Assembly: GCA_946406115.1 (NCBI GenBank)
Contig: OX291544.1
Coordinates: 24,259,521-24,323,520 of the forward strand
Source of the DNA: Apoda limacodes
Lineage: Eukaryota > Arthropoda > Insecta > Lepidoptera > Limacodidae
Direction of reading: 5' to 3'
DNA: 64,000 nucleotides
The translations under genes were made by a program, and so were the position numbers. Shown one piece after another: positions 34,105 through 45,830 of this stretch. Each line of letters begins with the position of its first letter. Within the stretch, counting starts at the first letter, position 1. Under the pieces are notes generated by a model that saw nothing but the letters and a program-made list of their open reading frames with translations, did not search any database and was not told the origin of the DNA.

Positions 34105-34587
34105 ATTTGACATGACACAAAAAGAACTCGTGATCAATATAGCTCAAAACATAAATATATAGCACGATGGCAGTATTATACGGCTGTAATAAACTCACCT
34201 ACAACCTGTTCACGTACGCTATTTATAATATTCAGGCAAGACGAAACTATTTAAGCTTTTGCCTTTAGCTCGGGAACCCTAAAAACTGTAAAGAAAAAAA
34301 TCGCATTTGACAACAAAAAACATACGTTTATAATACCATTTTGTTATTTTAAAAAAAAAAGTATTTCTTTGTTTTCCCATAAAATTGCCGATTTGTATTT
34401 TTCTTTTAAATTAAACTTAGTATTTATCCAATGCTTTCAATCTTTCTTTACAAGCGTAGTGGCAATTTATTAATGGTTCTTTTGTCAAACTTGACTGAAC
34501 GGACGACAACAAATTCTTTTAAGGTATTTCTGCTTTTTGGCTCGAGAAGAAAAGTAACCATTAATAGAACAGGGTTTTTTAGGGTAT
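34105..34587. other. Unassigned AT-rich spacer
   Basis: Nothing recognised. Confidence 0.4.
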
Positions 34588-34765
34588 TGTTCAATACTAA
34601 GGGTTCCCGTCTATTGCCTGCTCTCCACCCGCGTGGTTCCCTTTTAGGGACCCGTACCCAAAGGAGCCCTGTTGCTGTCACTCCAAGTCCGTCTGTCTGT
34701 CCGTCGTCTGTCACACGAGTGGAGGAGGAGCGAAGTCCGACACGCACTTGGCTGGCTTTTTATTT
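34588..34765 (-). repeat. Dispersed repeat fragment, rearranged
   Basis: GGGACCCGTACCCAAAGGAG, GTCCGTCTGTCTGTCCGTCG and GACACGCACTTGGCTGGCTT are phrases of the ...GGGTTCCGTACCCAAAGG...CTCGCACTTGGCC family. Overlapping open frames on both strands are repeat-derived. Confidence 0.65.
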
Positions 34766-35445
34766 TGTGTAGTTTTTATCGCTTTTCTCGTTACATGCTG
34801 TTTTCTCTTTAAAACAAAAAATAATAAAAAGCAAAAAATACAAAGAAACATGATGCAACCGCCCTGTTGCTTTTGGCACCGGGATCGTGACAAGATAAAT
34901 GATATAAAAGATGTTATACTGTTTATGATGTTTATCTCTTCTCTATATATATATATTAAATTTAACCTAAGTATTATATTTTATATTAAGACTTTTGAGT
35001 TGGCGATCGTTTTGTGCTGGGACATCTATTTCTTTCTTGTTTAACAAAATACAACACGATTAAAGATATGATTCACAAACTCATTCTATTTACCACACCT
35101 TAAGCCTTATTACAAATTTTATGTATGGAATTTAACGTGTTTACCGTTTTGTATCTCTATCTATCTTCTATTTTAAATATTTGCTGGAACTCAGGGTCAA
35201 TGCACTAGGTAACAAGCTATTCTAATTATTTAACCAACACTCATAAAAAGCAAATGCAATAGACGCTTTAAAAATTGCACAAATGTTGAAACAATTGTCA
35301 CTTCCAAATTTCCAGATTGCCTTAAATTATTGAAAATCATTCATTAAGGTAATGCACTAGACAACTAGCACTAGCCCGGTGCGGAATGGGCGATAGGGCG
35401 AAATTTGCCATTTAAATGCGAAATACCAACTGATATCTTGAATCT
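34766..35445. other. Unassigned AT-rich spacer
   Basis: The frame at 34748-35044 runs on from the repeat and becomes low-complexity. No support for a gene. Confidence 0.4.
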
Positions 35446-35960
35446 GGATAATTACGAGTTAAACAATTACGCGACTAGATAAGATGGGAGAAGATTGGAT
35501 CTTCTCACCAAAAATGAAGATGTGGTCTTGTAGTAGAATTGAGTGGGCGCTTTGTGAAAATGGACTCCCTTCTTGACCAGTCGGCTGCTGTGCTTCACGA
35601 TTCTTCTGGAGGTCCTCCTGACGATAGCTTTGCTTGTCCACGTCGTCACCTCATTTCTCACGTTCAGTCTTTTATGCGTAGTTCGTAAAAACAAAACACT
35701 CGCGTGCGTATATAATCGCGCGCCGATTATCTTAAGTACTCAAAATGCGATGATATAGTTTGTTTGCGATTTTATTAATTACAAAAATAACGGCGGCGTC
35801 GTGCGCTGCGTCGGTTAATTAGCGTGAATGACACACACTGCATTGTCACATAGAAAACAGCGCCACCAGCGGTAGTTCGTGAGACCTCATACAATCAATG
35901 AGCAGCCTTGATTGCTCTACAAACCTTATCAGCAGCGCAACCATAGCCTATATCGCAGTC
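35446..35960 (-). other. GC-richer island with TATA-like site; possible LTR or promoter
   Basis: The stretch is rich in CpG (GGCGCGCGATTATATACGCA on the minus strand). On minus, ATTATATA is followed about 45 nt later by frames of 60-75 codons (35467-35694) with basic, non-repetitive sequence but no motif. This could be a solo LTR or a promoter-plus-leader of an old retroelement. I cannot find a partner LTR. Confidence 0.25.
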
Positions 35961-36119
35961 TTCAGGCATATCGTTTGGTGACCTATGTAGTTTACCCACT
36001 AAACTCAAATTGTAGAGTTAATTTCTTTTATTTCTGAAAAGGATGTTTCCTTTTTGATTCCATTTTTTTTGTTTTACTTTAAATATTCAAAATCTTTTTA
36101 CTTTTCATAAATCATTTAA

Positions 36120-36645
36120 TCCGGATACCAGCTTGGCCCTTTTGAATCTATTCAACGACGGGGTGTGAGAATTGTCGACGATCTCAAACTCACTTGTCGT
36201 ATCGAGCCCTTAAGTCTGGGAGTGACTTTGCCTCTTTGTGTGTGTTCTATCGCTTGTACAATGAAATGTGTTATGGGGAATTGTTCAAAATTATGCCTAC
36301 GGCTACTTTCTACCATGGCACTCTGCAGGGAATTAATTCATTCTCACACTGTAGAACCGAAATGGTCGCGTACAGTGCGGTTTCAGAGAAACTTAGTCCT
36401 GCGAACTCTTGGGTTGTTGAATGAGCTCCCTGCCAAGGTTTTCTATAAGGACTACAGTATAGGGTTCTTCAAGAAAGACGTCATTAAATTTCTGAAGGGT
36501 TGGCAACGCGCGAGTGATACCCCTGGCACAGATTATATATTACTATGCCCCTGGTGTTGCAAGCGTCCATAAGCTAAGATGACCGCTTACCATCAGGCGA
36601 ACTGTAAGCTTGTTTGCCACCTAAGTGGTATAAGAAAAAACACAG
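36120..36645 (+). pseudogene. LINE 3' end, Jockey-type RT C-terminus
   Basis: Two overlapping frames (36165-36572 and 36194-36424) together show IQRRGVRIVDD, ASLCVFYRLYNEMCYGELF, WSRTVRFQRN and LRTLGLLNELPAKVF, a C-terminal region common in lepidopteran Jockey-type LINEs. A frameshift separates them. The 3' end is CTTACCATCAGGCGAACTGT then GTTTGCCACC and an A-rich tail; the same tail occurs at 50060-50110 and, inverted, at 63805-63900. Confidence 0.75.
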
Positions 36646-36910
36646 TGACTATGGGCGGAAAGAAAATGCACTTTTTAAATTAAATTTATTTCAATTAAGT
36701 TTTTATTAAACTTTAAACATTAGAAAAAAAAAACATTGAAAGCTATGTACAAGATAACAACAAAGTAGAAAAATTTAAAACACTTTTTATTAAATTGTCC
36801 TTTTAAGTTTTGATACGACTATGACAACGATAGGCTGCAGCCATTCAACCAACAGCTAGTCCTGAAAAGATGAAACGATAGAAAAACTACAATTAAGCTA
36901 ACAGCTTATA
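36646..36910. other. Unassigned AT-rich spacer
   Basis: Nothing recognised. Confidence 0.4.
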
Positions 36911-37228
36911 ATCCTACTAATACTATAATTGTGAAATTTTGTATGTCTGGATGGATGTTTGTTACACAATCACGCTTCAACAACTAAACGGATCGGGATA
37001 AAACTTGGCATACATCTAGGTTAGGTCCTGGAATAGCATATAGGCTTTTTATCCCTAAAAATTCAAAAGTTCCTGCAGGTATAACTATAACAGAGTTAAA
37101 CGAACTATTGCTGCACCTATAGTATGCTATTCATTGGTATAACTAATTAATTAATTAATTGGATTTAATTAGGGACTTCCACGCCGATAACCTAATTTAG
37201 GGCGGGCGGAGCCGCTGGCAAAGTCAAG
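36911..37228 (-). repeat. Dispersed repeat, family A-like, reverse copy
   Basis: Read on minus it starts GACTTTGCCAGCGGCTCCGC followed by CCGCCCTAAATTAGG and ends near ATAGTATTAGTA. Start and end resemble family A (3686-4141) but the middle differs (AAACTTGGCATACATCTAGG on +). Confidence 0.65.
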
Positions 37229-37588
37229 TAATAAATAACTAACAGCTGATACCGAAAACATAATAAAAATGTTTATAATAATTATATTCAGGTGAGATCA
37301 TCGATGCTTTTGATGGAAACAAAACACAATAAAACAGAAAGGAAAATTTTACTTTCAAAGAAGATATAACTTGCATTATTCATGAAAAAAGGTGTTCAAC
37401 AAAACTGAAAGGTGTTCAAAGAGTATGTAATTAATGTAAATTACTTACTTATGTAGATTTATATTTAGACACACCAATCGTTCATAATATAGAAAATGTT
37501 GTTTAATCCTTTAACATATTTTGTACAGGTTTAACTTGTTTAATAATATGGGTACGCAACAATCAAATGGGGCAATTAATAGTGGTCG
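37229..37588. other. Unassigned AT-rich spacer
   Basis: Nothing recognised. Confidence 0.4.
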
Positions 37589-37645
37589 GTGTAGTTGGTT
37601 CCAAGGCAAAGGTCGCAGGTCCGATTCCTAGTAGATGCAACCAAT
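37589..37645 (+). repeat. tRNA-like SINE fragment with B-box
   Basis: GGTCCGATTCC at about 37616-37626 resembles a Pol III B-box (GGTTCGANTCC), preceded by GTAGTTGGTTCCAAGGCAAA. No good A-box remains. Probably a SINE relic, not a tRNA gene. Confidence 0.3.
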
Positions 37646-37647
37646 AT

Positions 37648-38160
37648 TGTTTATTATCATCGTCATATTCATTATATTAGTCCACTGTTAGACATAAGCC
37701 TACTCTAAGCGCGATTTCTCCCGGTCCTGTCTATTTCTTTCGGCCTTTTAATTTATATTTAGAGTGCTTCTAATAAGATTATGGTCACTGCCTGATATTG
37801 AAAATGATGATCACTCAGACATGTTTAAATATGTTCCGCCTATCTTCCATTATAAAATCTATTGCACTCCCAGTCATAGCGTCAGGACTTCACCACGTCC
37901 ACATTTTGTGGGGACTCCTCTTGAAGAACAAGTTGCTCCATTTCAAGAAAGTTCTCCAGCACTTGTCCCTTGTGATTTCGGTTGCTCAAGTCAAAAAATC
38001 CAGTTTTAGACTTGTCACGTTCTTGTTTTCCTACTTTGGTGTTAAAATATCCCATCACAACTGTGTAATTATTTGACCCTGTTTTATGAAGAGCTTTGGT
38101 AACATCTTCATATGAGATCTCAGCTTCTTTTTCAAAAGTTTTCACTGCATATAAATAACA
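37648..38160 (-). pseudogene. RTE-type LINE with internal deletion
   Basis: The 3' end at 37660-37740 has GTCCACTGTTAGACATAAGCC and TTTCTCCCGGTCCTGTC, the reverse of an RTE tail. At 38145-37882 the minus strand encodes the endonuclease piece ISYEDVTKALHKT...NYTVVMGYFNTKVG...NRNHKGQVLENFLE. The catalytic Asp of GDFN is Tyr here. The RT is missing, so it is an internally deleted copy. Confidence 0.75.
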
Positions 38161-38454
38161 TGCTGTTCATCGATGCAGATAATAATACTGAAGACGCTTA
38201 CTACACGGCACATGCAAATATTCCATGACTGTTGTAAAAGAAAACCACGGAGAACATGTGTCTAAATTTGAGACCACTCTGTTCAAGGATTCAGATGAAA
38301 TCAAACCAAAAGTGATTTATTTCGTAGGTAACAAACTTAACAACTTACATGACTAGCTAGTTCATCTTTGTTTCTAGGTTAACCATTATGAGAGGCCCTG
38401 TTCCTCTTAAACTATTCATATGTTTCTTGACATAAATAAGGTTTATATATATAT
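38161..38454. other. Unassigned spacer
   Basis: Nothing recognised. Confidence 0.4.
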
Positions 38455-38655
38455 ATACTAGCGGTCCTGGTGAACGTTGTTCCACTGCCGTCTCTCTGTA
38501 ACCCAGCGAACTCACAGATCGAGATAAAAACTATCTATCTTTTAAGTTGGATCAAATAACAGATGGTTACTAAGTTTGATCAAAATCGGTTCAGTAGTTT
38601 AGGAGTACATCGCGGACAAACAATGTGACACGTAATTTTTATATATATAGATATC
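38455..38655 (+). repeat. Dispersed repeat, family B (CTAGCGG...GAACGTTGTT...TATATATAGAT), copy 1
   Basis: TCTTTTAAGTTGGATCAAAT, GATCAAAATCGGTTCAGTAG and CATCGCGGACAAACAA match 43563-43912 closely; both end in TATATATAGAT. No coding sequence. Confidence 0.75.
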
Positions 38656-38684
38656 GGGATGTCAAAGTTGGAACATTCATTTCC

Positions 38685-38935
38685 TTAAATTTATTTTTTA
38701 ATGATCATCTTGGTCCTTATTTATAGATTGCACGAATAGCTCGTTTTTGTAGTTTAAAAATTGTGTTGACATCAGCGGCATGACAGCAAAGCTAAATTCC
38801 CTATGTCATCAGACTATGGAAATAACTAAGGTAGACTAACCTTGCAGTGCTTTGATCTGTAAGTTGCCTTTTTTTGACCTATTTTTGCCTATTTTTTTAA
38901 CCGCATATACTGCAGAACTTTCCTCTTCCCCGCCT
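38685..38935 (-). pseudogene. Jockey/CR1-type LINE C-terminal fragment
   Basis: The minus strand resembles 5985-6170: the RT tail around SYFHSL...HAADVNTIF...LQKRAIRAIYK is recognisable despite stops. Confidence 0.65.
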
Positions 38936-39595
38936 TTTACGACATCCCAGGAACACAGAGAGTATTCCAATTCTACCCTGCCGTATGTTACAGTTAAAAA
39001 TTTTTAAACTTGTCTCTAGGCTGTTTCGTTCACGGTGCGATGATAGACTTTTGTGACGTATGTGAGACGGAGTTTTATTAGTGAAATGTACATGGTACGA
39101 GAAAAAAGTTTGTTATATGTATATCTGTCCATCCCTCCAGAGCAAAGTGTCGTGATAATATGTTTTTATTATTTCGAAGCAGCCTTATCCAACGTGGTAA
39201 ATGTTTTAAGAAAATTAACATTTATGTTAAAATTTTAAAAGTTTTACGTACCAACTCTGAAATAAGTTATGCAAATATAAAATGTGTTTATTTAAGCTCC
39301 CTTGTTACCCCACGAGAAGCTCGTATTACGTACGTTTTATGCTATCATTAACGTGCCTACGAATTATACGTGAATATATCTTTGTTACTTTTTACTCCTT
39401 TCTCATATGTATTTGCGAATAGTGCGTATATTTCTATTTACGTGTGTGTATTCATGATTAAGTTATAAAGAGCCATCATTAGAGCATCGTCTGTGTATGA
39501 CAAAATGAGAATATATATATTTATCTATCTATCTATATATATATATTATATAACCAAGCAAGAGCAATTTTACGATATAATAGAATATCTGAAGA
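38936..39595. other. Spacer with (TATC)n/(TA)n simple repeat
   Basis: Mostly unassigned. A TATCTATCTATC then TATATATATA run at about 39517-39548 abuts the LINE that follows. Confidence 0.5.
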
Positions 39596-39596
39596 T

Positions 39597-42320
39597 ATTT
39601 TGAATAAAATAAAACATGAATTAAATTTAGAAAATTGTTCTTCAAACAACACAACCCCAAATACAGTAGCAAATACAAGTTCAAGTTACATAAATCATTA
39701 CCGTCAACATGAATCGTCACCGCCAAGTCATGCACTCTTGTCATTAAATGATATAAGTGATAGGAGAAGAAAATGGACTAAAGATGAATTATGTGAGCTA
39801 ATGTATTGTTATTTTTATGCTCGTCAGCATGGTTTTGGCTATATTGATAGAATGTATCGACTCTTTAAATCTTGAAACCAAAATAATTCAAAAACCAATG
39901 GATTAAACGGTAATACTTTTTCGATTCAAGCTAAAAGAGTCTTGACAAATCAGATGCTGTCCAACGAATTAATTTGAGAAATTAAAACAAAAGCTACTAT
40001 AGATGAATCAATACAAGAAAATGTTAATTCTGATTTCCAAATAAGATATGACCAAAACGCAGAGACTAATAACATTGTGTTAGACAATCACACAGAAGAT
40101 AACAATAATTCAAAAGATTATAGTTATACTGATATCAACTGTAGTTTTTTAAATACAAATTTAAGTGATGAAGAAACAAATAAAAGAATAGAAAGAAATG
40201 AACCAATAATAACACATTTAAAAAAATATTGCCTCAAACTGGTTTATTTAACAGAACTTTGCTGCCTAAAATAAAATTGAACCGAAAATTATTGAAAATT
40301 TTAAAATATTAAATGAATATTTGCCAAATATTATAAATTCACTGCTACATTTGAATAATGTTATTTACGCAGCAACAAAAACACTAACTGAAATAAATGA
40401 ACAAAAGATAAAGAACCATGACTACAGTTCTAAGTGGAAACAGAGACAAGAAAACAAAATTAATAGTATTCGTAAGGAGATTTCATAATTAATTGTATTA
40501 AAAGATGGCGCTTTGACACAGAAACAAAAAATGATTAAATTATATCTTTTTCATAAATATGACATAAATTCTATTGAAAAGCACAGTGTTGTCATACTCT
40601 GAAACAAAAACTTAAAGTTGTGGCAGCAAGAATTAAAAAATATAATATCATTTATAAAATAAGAGATGAAAACAATCTTTTTAAAGAAAATGAAAAAAAA
40701 AAATTACAGAGTATAATTAAATCCAAACGAAAATGTCAGAGATATTCCAACACAAGAAAGTTTAGAAAATTTTTGGTCTGAAATACATGAAAATTCAAGT
40801 AAATATAACAAAAATACAATGTGGATCAAAGATATTGAAAATTAAATGAATAGTAATATTGACGAAAATGATGTATTTCATGAAATAACAATTGCTCAAT
40901 TTCAAAAATCTGTTTCGTAAATTACACAATTGGAAATCTTCTGGATTGGACCAAATTCACAATTATTATTTAAAATATTTTACGTCGATACATTCATACC
41001 TACTTAATATTTATAATAAAATGATAAAAAATGAAATCGTTATTGATGAATGGCTTGCAACAGGAATTGTACATTTGATTCCCAAAAATTAAAAAACTAG
41101 TGATCCTCAAAATTGGAGACCAATAGCAAGTCTTCCCACTATGTATAAATTACTAAGTAGTATTTTAAACGATATATTGTATCAACATTGTTTACCGTTT
41201 TTATCACCAACACAAAGAGGATGGCGACGAAATTGTTATGGTTGTAAAGATCATTTGATATTAAATAAAATTATTCTTAAAAAAGGCAAATGAAAGAAGA
41301 AAGAATTTATGTATGTGTTGGATTGACTACAAAAAGCTTATGATAGTATACGACATGATTGGATACAAAAATGTCTAGAAATATATAAATTTCAAAATTA
41401 ATAAAAACGTTTTTACGTTTGTTGGAAGATTAAAATGAATATAAAAAATGATAAAATACATATAATACAAGGTCTCTCAAAATATTAAAAGGGATATTTT
41501 AAGACGACTCACTATCTCCAATTCTATTTTGTTTGTCTCTTAATCCCCTCTCATGGATTTTAAATAAATACAAAAGTAAAGGATACAATCTTGAAAATTA
41601 TCAATTTATTCATTTAGTATATATGGATGACATAAAGGTCTATGCGAAAAACTTTTCTGAAATGTCTATACTACTGGACATTATTGAAATTATCACAAAT
41701 GATATTGGTATGAATTTTGGCTTAGAAATGTGCAGTATAGTTCAAATAATAAATGGGAAAAGATGTGAAATCGAAGGGGGAGATCATATTTTACTAAGTG
41801 GTGAAAAATTTCATTATTTAAAAAAAGACTATAAAAAAATAAAATTATGTACAGTATACTTGCAAAAACTATCTACAAAAACTGGGAATAACTAATGAGA
41901 TTTTGGATGTAGATATTAAATATATTAAAAAAAAAATAGTTGATAATAGAATAGAAAATTGGAAATTAAAACCTTTACACGAGCAATTTCTAAGAGAAAT
42001 AATTAATAATGTAAACATTGATAAAAAGCAATCTTTTGAATGGTTAAAGAAAAGACCAATATTAGAAAGCCTGGAATCAACTATGTGTGCTATTCAAGAT
42101 CAGGCTGATATTACACGTCAAATAGAAAGCGATAAACATGGCAAAGATATAGATAAACAATGTAGATTATGTCACAAAAAAGAAGAAAATATTCACCACT
42201 TTACATCAGGCTGTGTAGTTTTGTTTAAAAAAATAAAATATATCTTTACACACAATAACATCGTAAAATATGTACATTGGTCACATATATATATGTATAT
42301 ATATTCTTCTATTTCTTAAG
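39597..42320 (+). pseudogene. R4/Dong-like LINE relic (site-specific LINE type)
   Basis: Frames in order: N-terminal region with WTKDELCELMYCYFYARQHGFGYIDRM (39776-39865), a linker (40077-40270), and RT start with LHNWKSSGLDQIHNYYLKYF (about 40920-40980) and WRPIASLPTMYKLLS (41119-41160). Then GWRRNCYGCKDHLIL (about 41220), the catalytic box HLVYMDDIKVYAKN (YMDD at 41620-41631), and a CCHC finger CRLCHKKEENIHHFTSGC (C87, C90, H98/99, C104 of the frame from 41903). The restriction-like endonuclease expected after the finger is absent. The sequence is very A-rich with many stops. The layout matches R4/Dong elements first known from silkworm; the assignment rests on remembered family features. 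Confidence 0.8.
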
Positions 42321-42637
42321 GTTTCTCGCATATAAACGTACAGTAAAGTAAGCGTTTAAATATGTATAAATGTATATAAATCAATTGATCCATACATCCA
42401 ATGAAGCTTGAATCTGACAGTTTAACGTCGTCGTCTGGCGGCACGAAAGGGACGTGTTAATAACGGTCTGTCATTTCAAATGTATTTATGAATAAGGTCC
42501 TTTTACTATCGACTTCATATACGGCTGGCATAGTTGTTAACAACTCCTATATACTGATCAGGCAACTGGCAACATTATATAAGTGAAGTGTGTTTTAAAC
42601 TGTTTGGTACATAGACACCAACTTTAAACTGTAATTC
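42321..42637. other. Unassigned spacer
   Basis: Nothing recognised. Confidence 0.4.
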
Positions 42638-42642
42638 AGATC

Positions 42643-43095
42643 AGGAGGCCTACAACTGATATCAGTTTCAATCCCAATCCAGTTTCAATCCAATTCCGTG
42701 GCAAGCTTAAACTCGATCTCTATCGGTACTCCTTAACCAAATTGCGATTAGATTGATTGCACACATTTCGGAATCACAAATCACAAAATATAAAAATAAT
42801 AATGAAACTAATAAAAATTAAACTCAAAGTTAAATCTTCGTAGCGATAGTTTTGTTTTGTTGATTTAGAATTTTGACAACTCTATTTACAGATTATCGTA
42901 CCTAATATCACTCTCGATCCGATCGCTCAAAAAGTACCGATTCTTAAAAAATTTATAGGTTTTTAGTTCCAAAATTGGCCATCAAATTCCATTCTCGATT
43001 GAGCGCTACATCAACGTACCAATTTAGTAGACTTCTCGACTTTCTCGACTGCCGTAGGATTTTACGATTGAAACTTAAATCAGTTGTAGGCCTCC
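42643..43095. mobile_element. MITE-like element with ~30-bp terminal inverted repeats
   Basis: GGAGGCCTACAACTGAT...AGTTTCAATC at the left is the reverse complement of GATTGAAACT...ATCAGTTGTAGGCCTCC at the right, apart from two positions. AGATC flanks it at 42638-42642 and 43096-43100, consistent with a 5-bp target duplication. It has no open frame, so it would need a transposase from elsewhere. Confidence 0.75.
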
Positions 43096-43100
43096 AGATC

Positions 43101-43562
43101 TTTGGAAATAAGTAATTAATTATACCTTTTTAGTGCATCTTTTTAAAGCCGTTTATATTTTTTGTTAAAAGATTTTATTTTTTACTTTTGAGTGACAAAT
43201 TGCATGTTTCGTACACTAAAAACATCCAAACTCGTAACAAAATTTTATACAATCATCAACATAAAAGGCGTTTTACCAGTTCCAAATTAAAACCAGGTAT
43301 TTTCTTTTTGACCAAAAGTTTATGTTTAAATTCACTAAATTAATATGAGACCACCTCGGAAGTAAGGCCTTTTAAATAAAAAAAGATTTTTGCAAGTCCG
43401 TCTATATTTTTATTTGCATTATTATGTTTTTGATAATATCGGACCGTGTAATTATAATGTAGGTTGTAGCTATATGTTTTTTAATTATTTATTTGAACTT
43501 GATTTATACACTTAAAATTCAATTCTACTAATGGCTATTTTGCTTTATACCCCCTCTTAAAA
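43101..43562. other. Unassigned AT-rich spacer
   Basis: Nothing recognised. Confidence 0.4.
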
Positions 43563-43912
43563 ACTAGCTGACCCGGCGAACGTTGTTTTGCTCGAGTCCC
43601 TCTACCTTATAATATATAGCCATGTCCATTCAATAAAGTACCTATATGTAATATGTTTATTTTCAAACAACTGCACTGGTTCTTAGAAGCGAATGTTGTT
43701 CCGTCGGCGTCCATCTGTAACCCGGCGAACGTTGGTTTTTACCTAAAGTGCCCGAGTCTGGCTCGCACTTGACAGATAGAGATAAAAACTATCCTATCTT
43801 TTAAGTTGGATCAAATAACAGATAGTTACGAAGTTTGATCAAAATCGGTTCAGTAGTTTAGGAGTCCATCGCGGACAAACAACGTGACACGTAATTTTTG
43901 TATATATAGATT
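43563..43912 (+). repeat. Dispersed repeat, family B, copy 2
   Basis: It starts CTAGCTGACCCGGCGAACGT and ends GTATATATAGATT. GGCGAACGTTG occurs twice (about 43575 and 43723), and a CCCGAGTCTGGCTCGCACTTG piece of another repeat sits inside, so it is composite. Confidence 0.75.
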
Positions 43913-45002
43913 AAAAGACCAAGATATTTCTCAAATGTTAAGATGATAAAAGGACTTAAGAACTTCACTAGATAGAGAGAAAGACATACGTTTTTTATTA
44001 TGTCGCTTTAAAACTGAAAATAATCGCAAACAATTATCTACGTATCGAGACGTAAATACAGACATAGATGTAGCAATATCGATTTCCGGACTTTTCTCAA
44101 TAATTTTTCATGCAAAAAGGAGTTAATACCTACATAACATAATAATATATATTTTTAAACTAAAAAAAAACATAACTCGTAAGTGCCGATATATTAAAAC
44201 GTTATATATTTTAATTACATTATTCATGAATTCAGACGCTGAAACAAAAACAACATAAAATTTACTGCATCTGATTACAAATTTACTGGTTCTTTGAAGG
44301 GTCTGTATAATTTTAATAATAATTTGCATTAAAGCTTTCGTTAACCTAAAAAGTGATGCACGTTTTTTGCTTCCAATTACTGGTCCCTGAATAATTTATA
44401 TTTGAATATACATACATGTAAGGAAGTACTTACTTAATTTTTCGTTTTATTAGCTACAGGGCACTCACGGCGTGGACGGTGCGCTGCGAAAGTGCATGGA
44501 AAATACTGAACCGTAATTCATGCCATCTATCCGTGTAGTGTAACAGCAATTACCAATAATCTTGACTTGTTCAATAAGATCTTACTAGACGGCGCTGAGT
44601 TCCCAGAACTATGTAGGCGCATCCGTTTTTATTTATTCAACTGTCAATTTTACGAAAGTCCAAACTAAGATCATTAAATTCTCAAAAAGACTTAAATTTA
44701 GCTGCTGGGTGGAAGCGAACTTGGAACTCATTGATGTTGCCCGCCAGCTTTATGCGCCATTCGGCCATCGTGGCATCGAAAGATTAATTATCTTTTTGAA
44801 ATTCAATACCAGTTTATGAGCTTATTTTTCCAGAAAACGCAGTTGTAGTAGAATTAAAATTTAAGTGGGTAGGCTGAAAAATCATTAATATCACATTAGT
44901 TTTTTACAAAAACATACTCGTTTGTTCGTTCACTGCCATTTCCTGAAAACTGTTAAGTTATTTAATGAAAATTACTTTTACTAGTAATAATAACTTGGTC
45001 AC
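43913..45002. other. Mostly unassigned; weak exon candidate at 44457-44515
   Basis: AT-rich except for a GC-richer piece beginning after TTTTATTAGCTACAG (44442-44456), which looks like a splice acceptor. GTHGVDGALRKCMENTEP then a stop is readable there. No family resemblance was found, and a terminal exon here would not connect to the exon at 50242. Confidence 0.2.
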
Positions 45003-45830
45003 AAAAATGCAAATAATTGCTTTGCATAATGAAGGCAAAAATTTATCGAAACTGTTCAGGAAGCCAGTGTAAACGGAAGTTGGTTATTCTACTCCTATCT
45101 TTTTATATTTTGTAAAAGTATATATTTTGAATTAATTTATAAACCTCAATGATTACTACATATTTATTACAGCTCAAAACAGTTGTTTTATGGGTACGAC
45201 GATTCAAAGAGGAGGGGTCTTTGATCCACCGTCAGAGAACAGGTAGGACACGGCTCATAGACACACCACAAAGTGAAGGTGATGGTGAGGGAACCACTAC
45301 GCCGGTTTATTTGACACAACATTGAGTGTTGGCATTATCGTAGGTATGCTGTCAAACCCTTGCTAACGAAAAATCATAAAAAAACGAGGTTAGAATTCTG
45401 TTTGGAGCACTTAGATTTTGATTGGAGTGACATTACTCTTTACTGATGAAAAGACTTTTAAGTCCAGCCAACACGGAAGTTTTTGACGTCGAAATAATAC
45501 GCGATATAATAGTGCTCACATAGTGCCCAATAGAAATCCGGTCGTATAATAGTGAACAGTTGGGGGTGGATGAGTGCGGCCGAACAGGGAGAACTGATCA
45601 GACTAGCCAGTCGAGTAAATAGTGCTAAGTATGTGGAAGTGCTGGAAGAGGCCTTGTTACCCACAGTTCGAAGTGTAATTGTCCAATATACCGTTCGTGT
45701 GGTGTGCGAGAGTGGTTTCGCCAGCACAGTAATATTAATGTTTCCTTTGCCTTCTAGATCACCGGATTTAAATCCCATTAAAAATTTATAGGGTGTCATT
45801 GTCCGAAGTTGGGATAATTAGAATGAGCGA
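45003..45830 (+). pseudogene. Dead Tc1/mariner-superfamily transposase
   Basis: An HTH-like segment (LWVRRFKEEGSLIH, about 45190-45235), the first catalytic Asp region (DWSDIT then FTDEKTFKSSQHGS, about 45419-45480), a WGWMSAAEQGELIRLASRVNS stretch (from about 45558) and SPDLNPIKNL (about 45759-45788) appear in the order of Tc1/mariner transposases. The second catalytic Asp region is deleted or scrambled and the frame is broken. An extra ~80-bp block separates the N-terminal start near 45003 from the HTH part. Confidence 0.75.

Noticed and set aside
44457..44515. Possible terminal exon after TTATTAGCTACAG
   Set aside because: Only about 18 codons to a stop, no recognisable protein, and it cannot be the end of a gene that continues to 50242. 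Kept only as a remark in the spacer entry.
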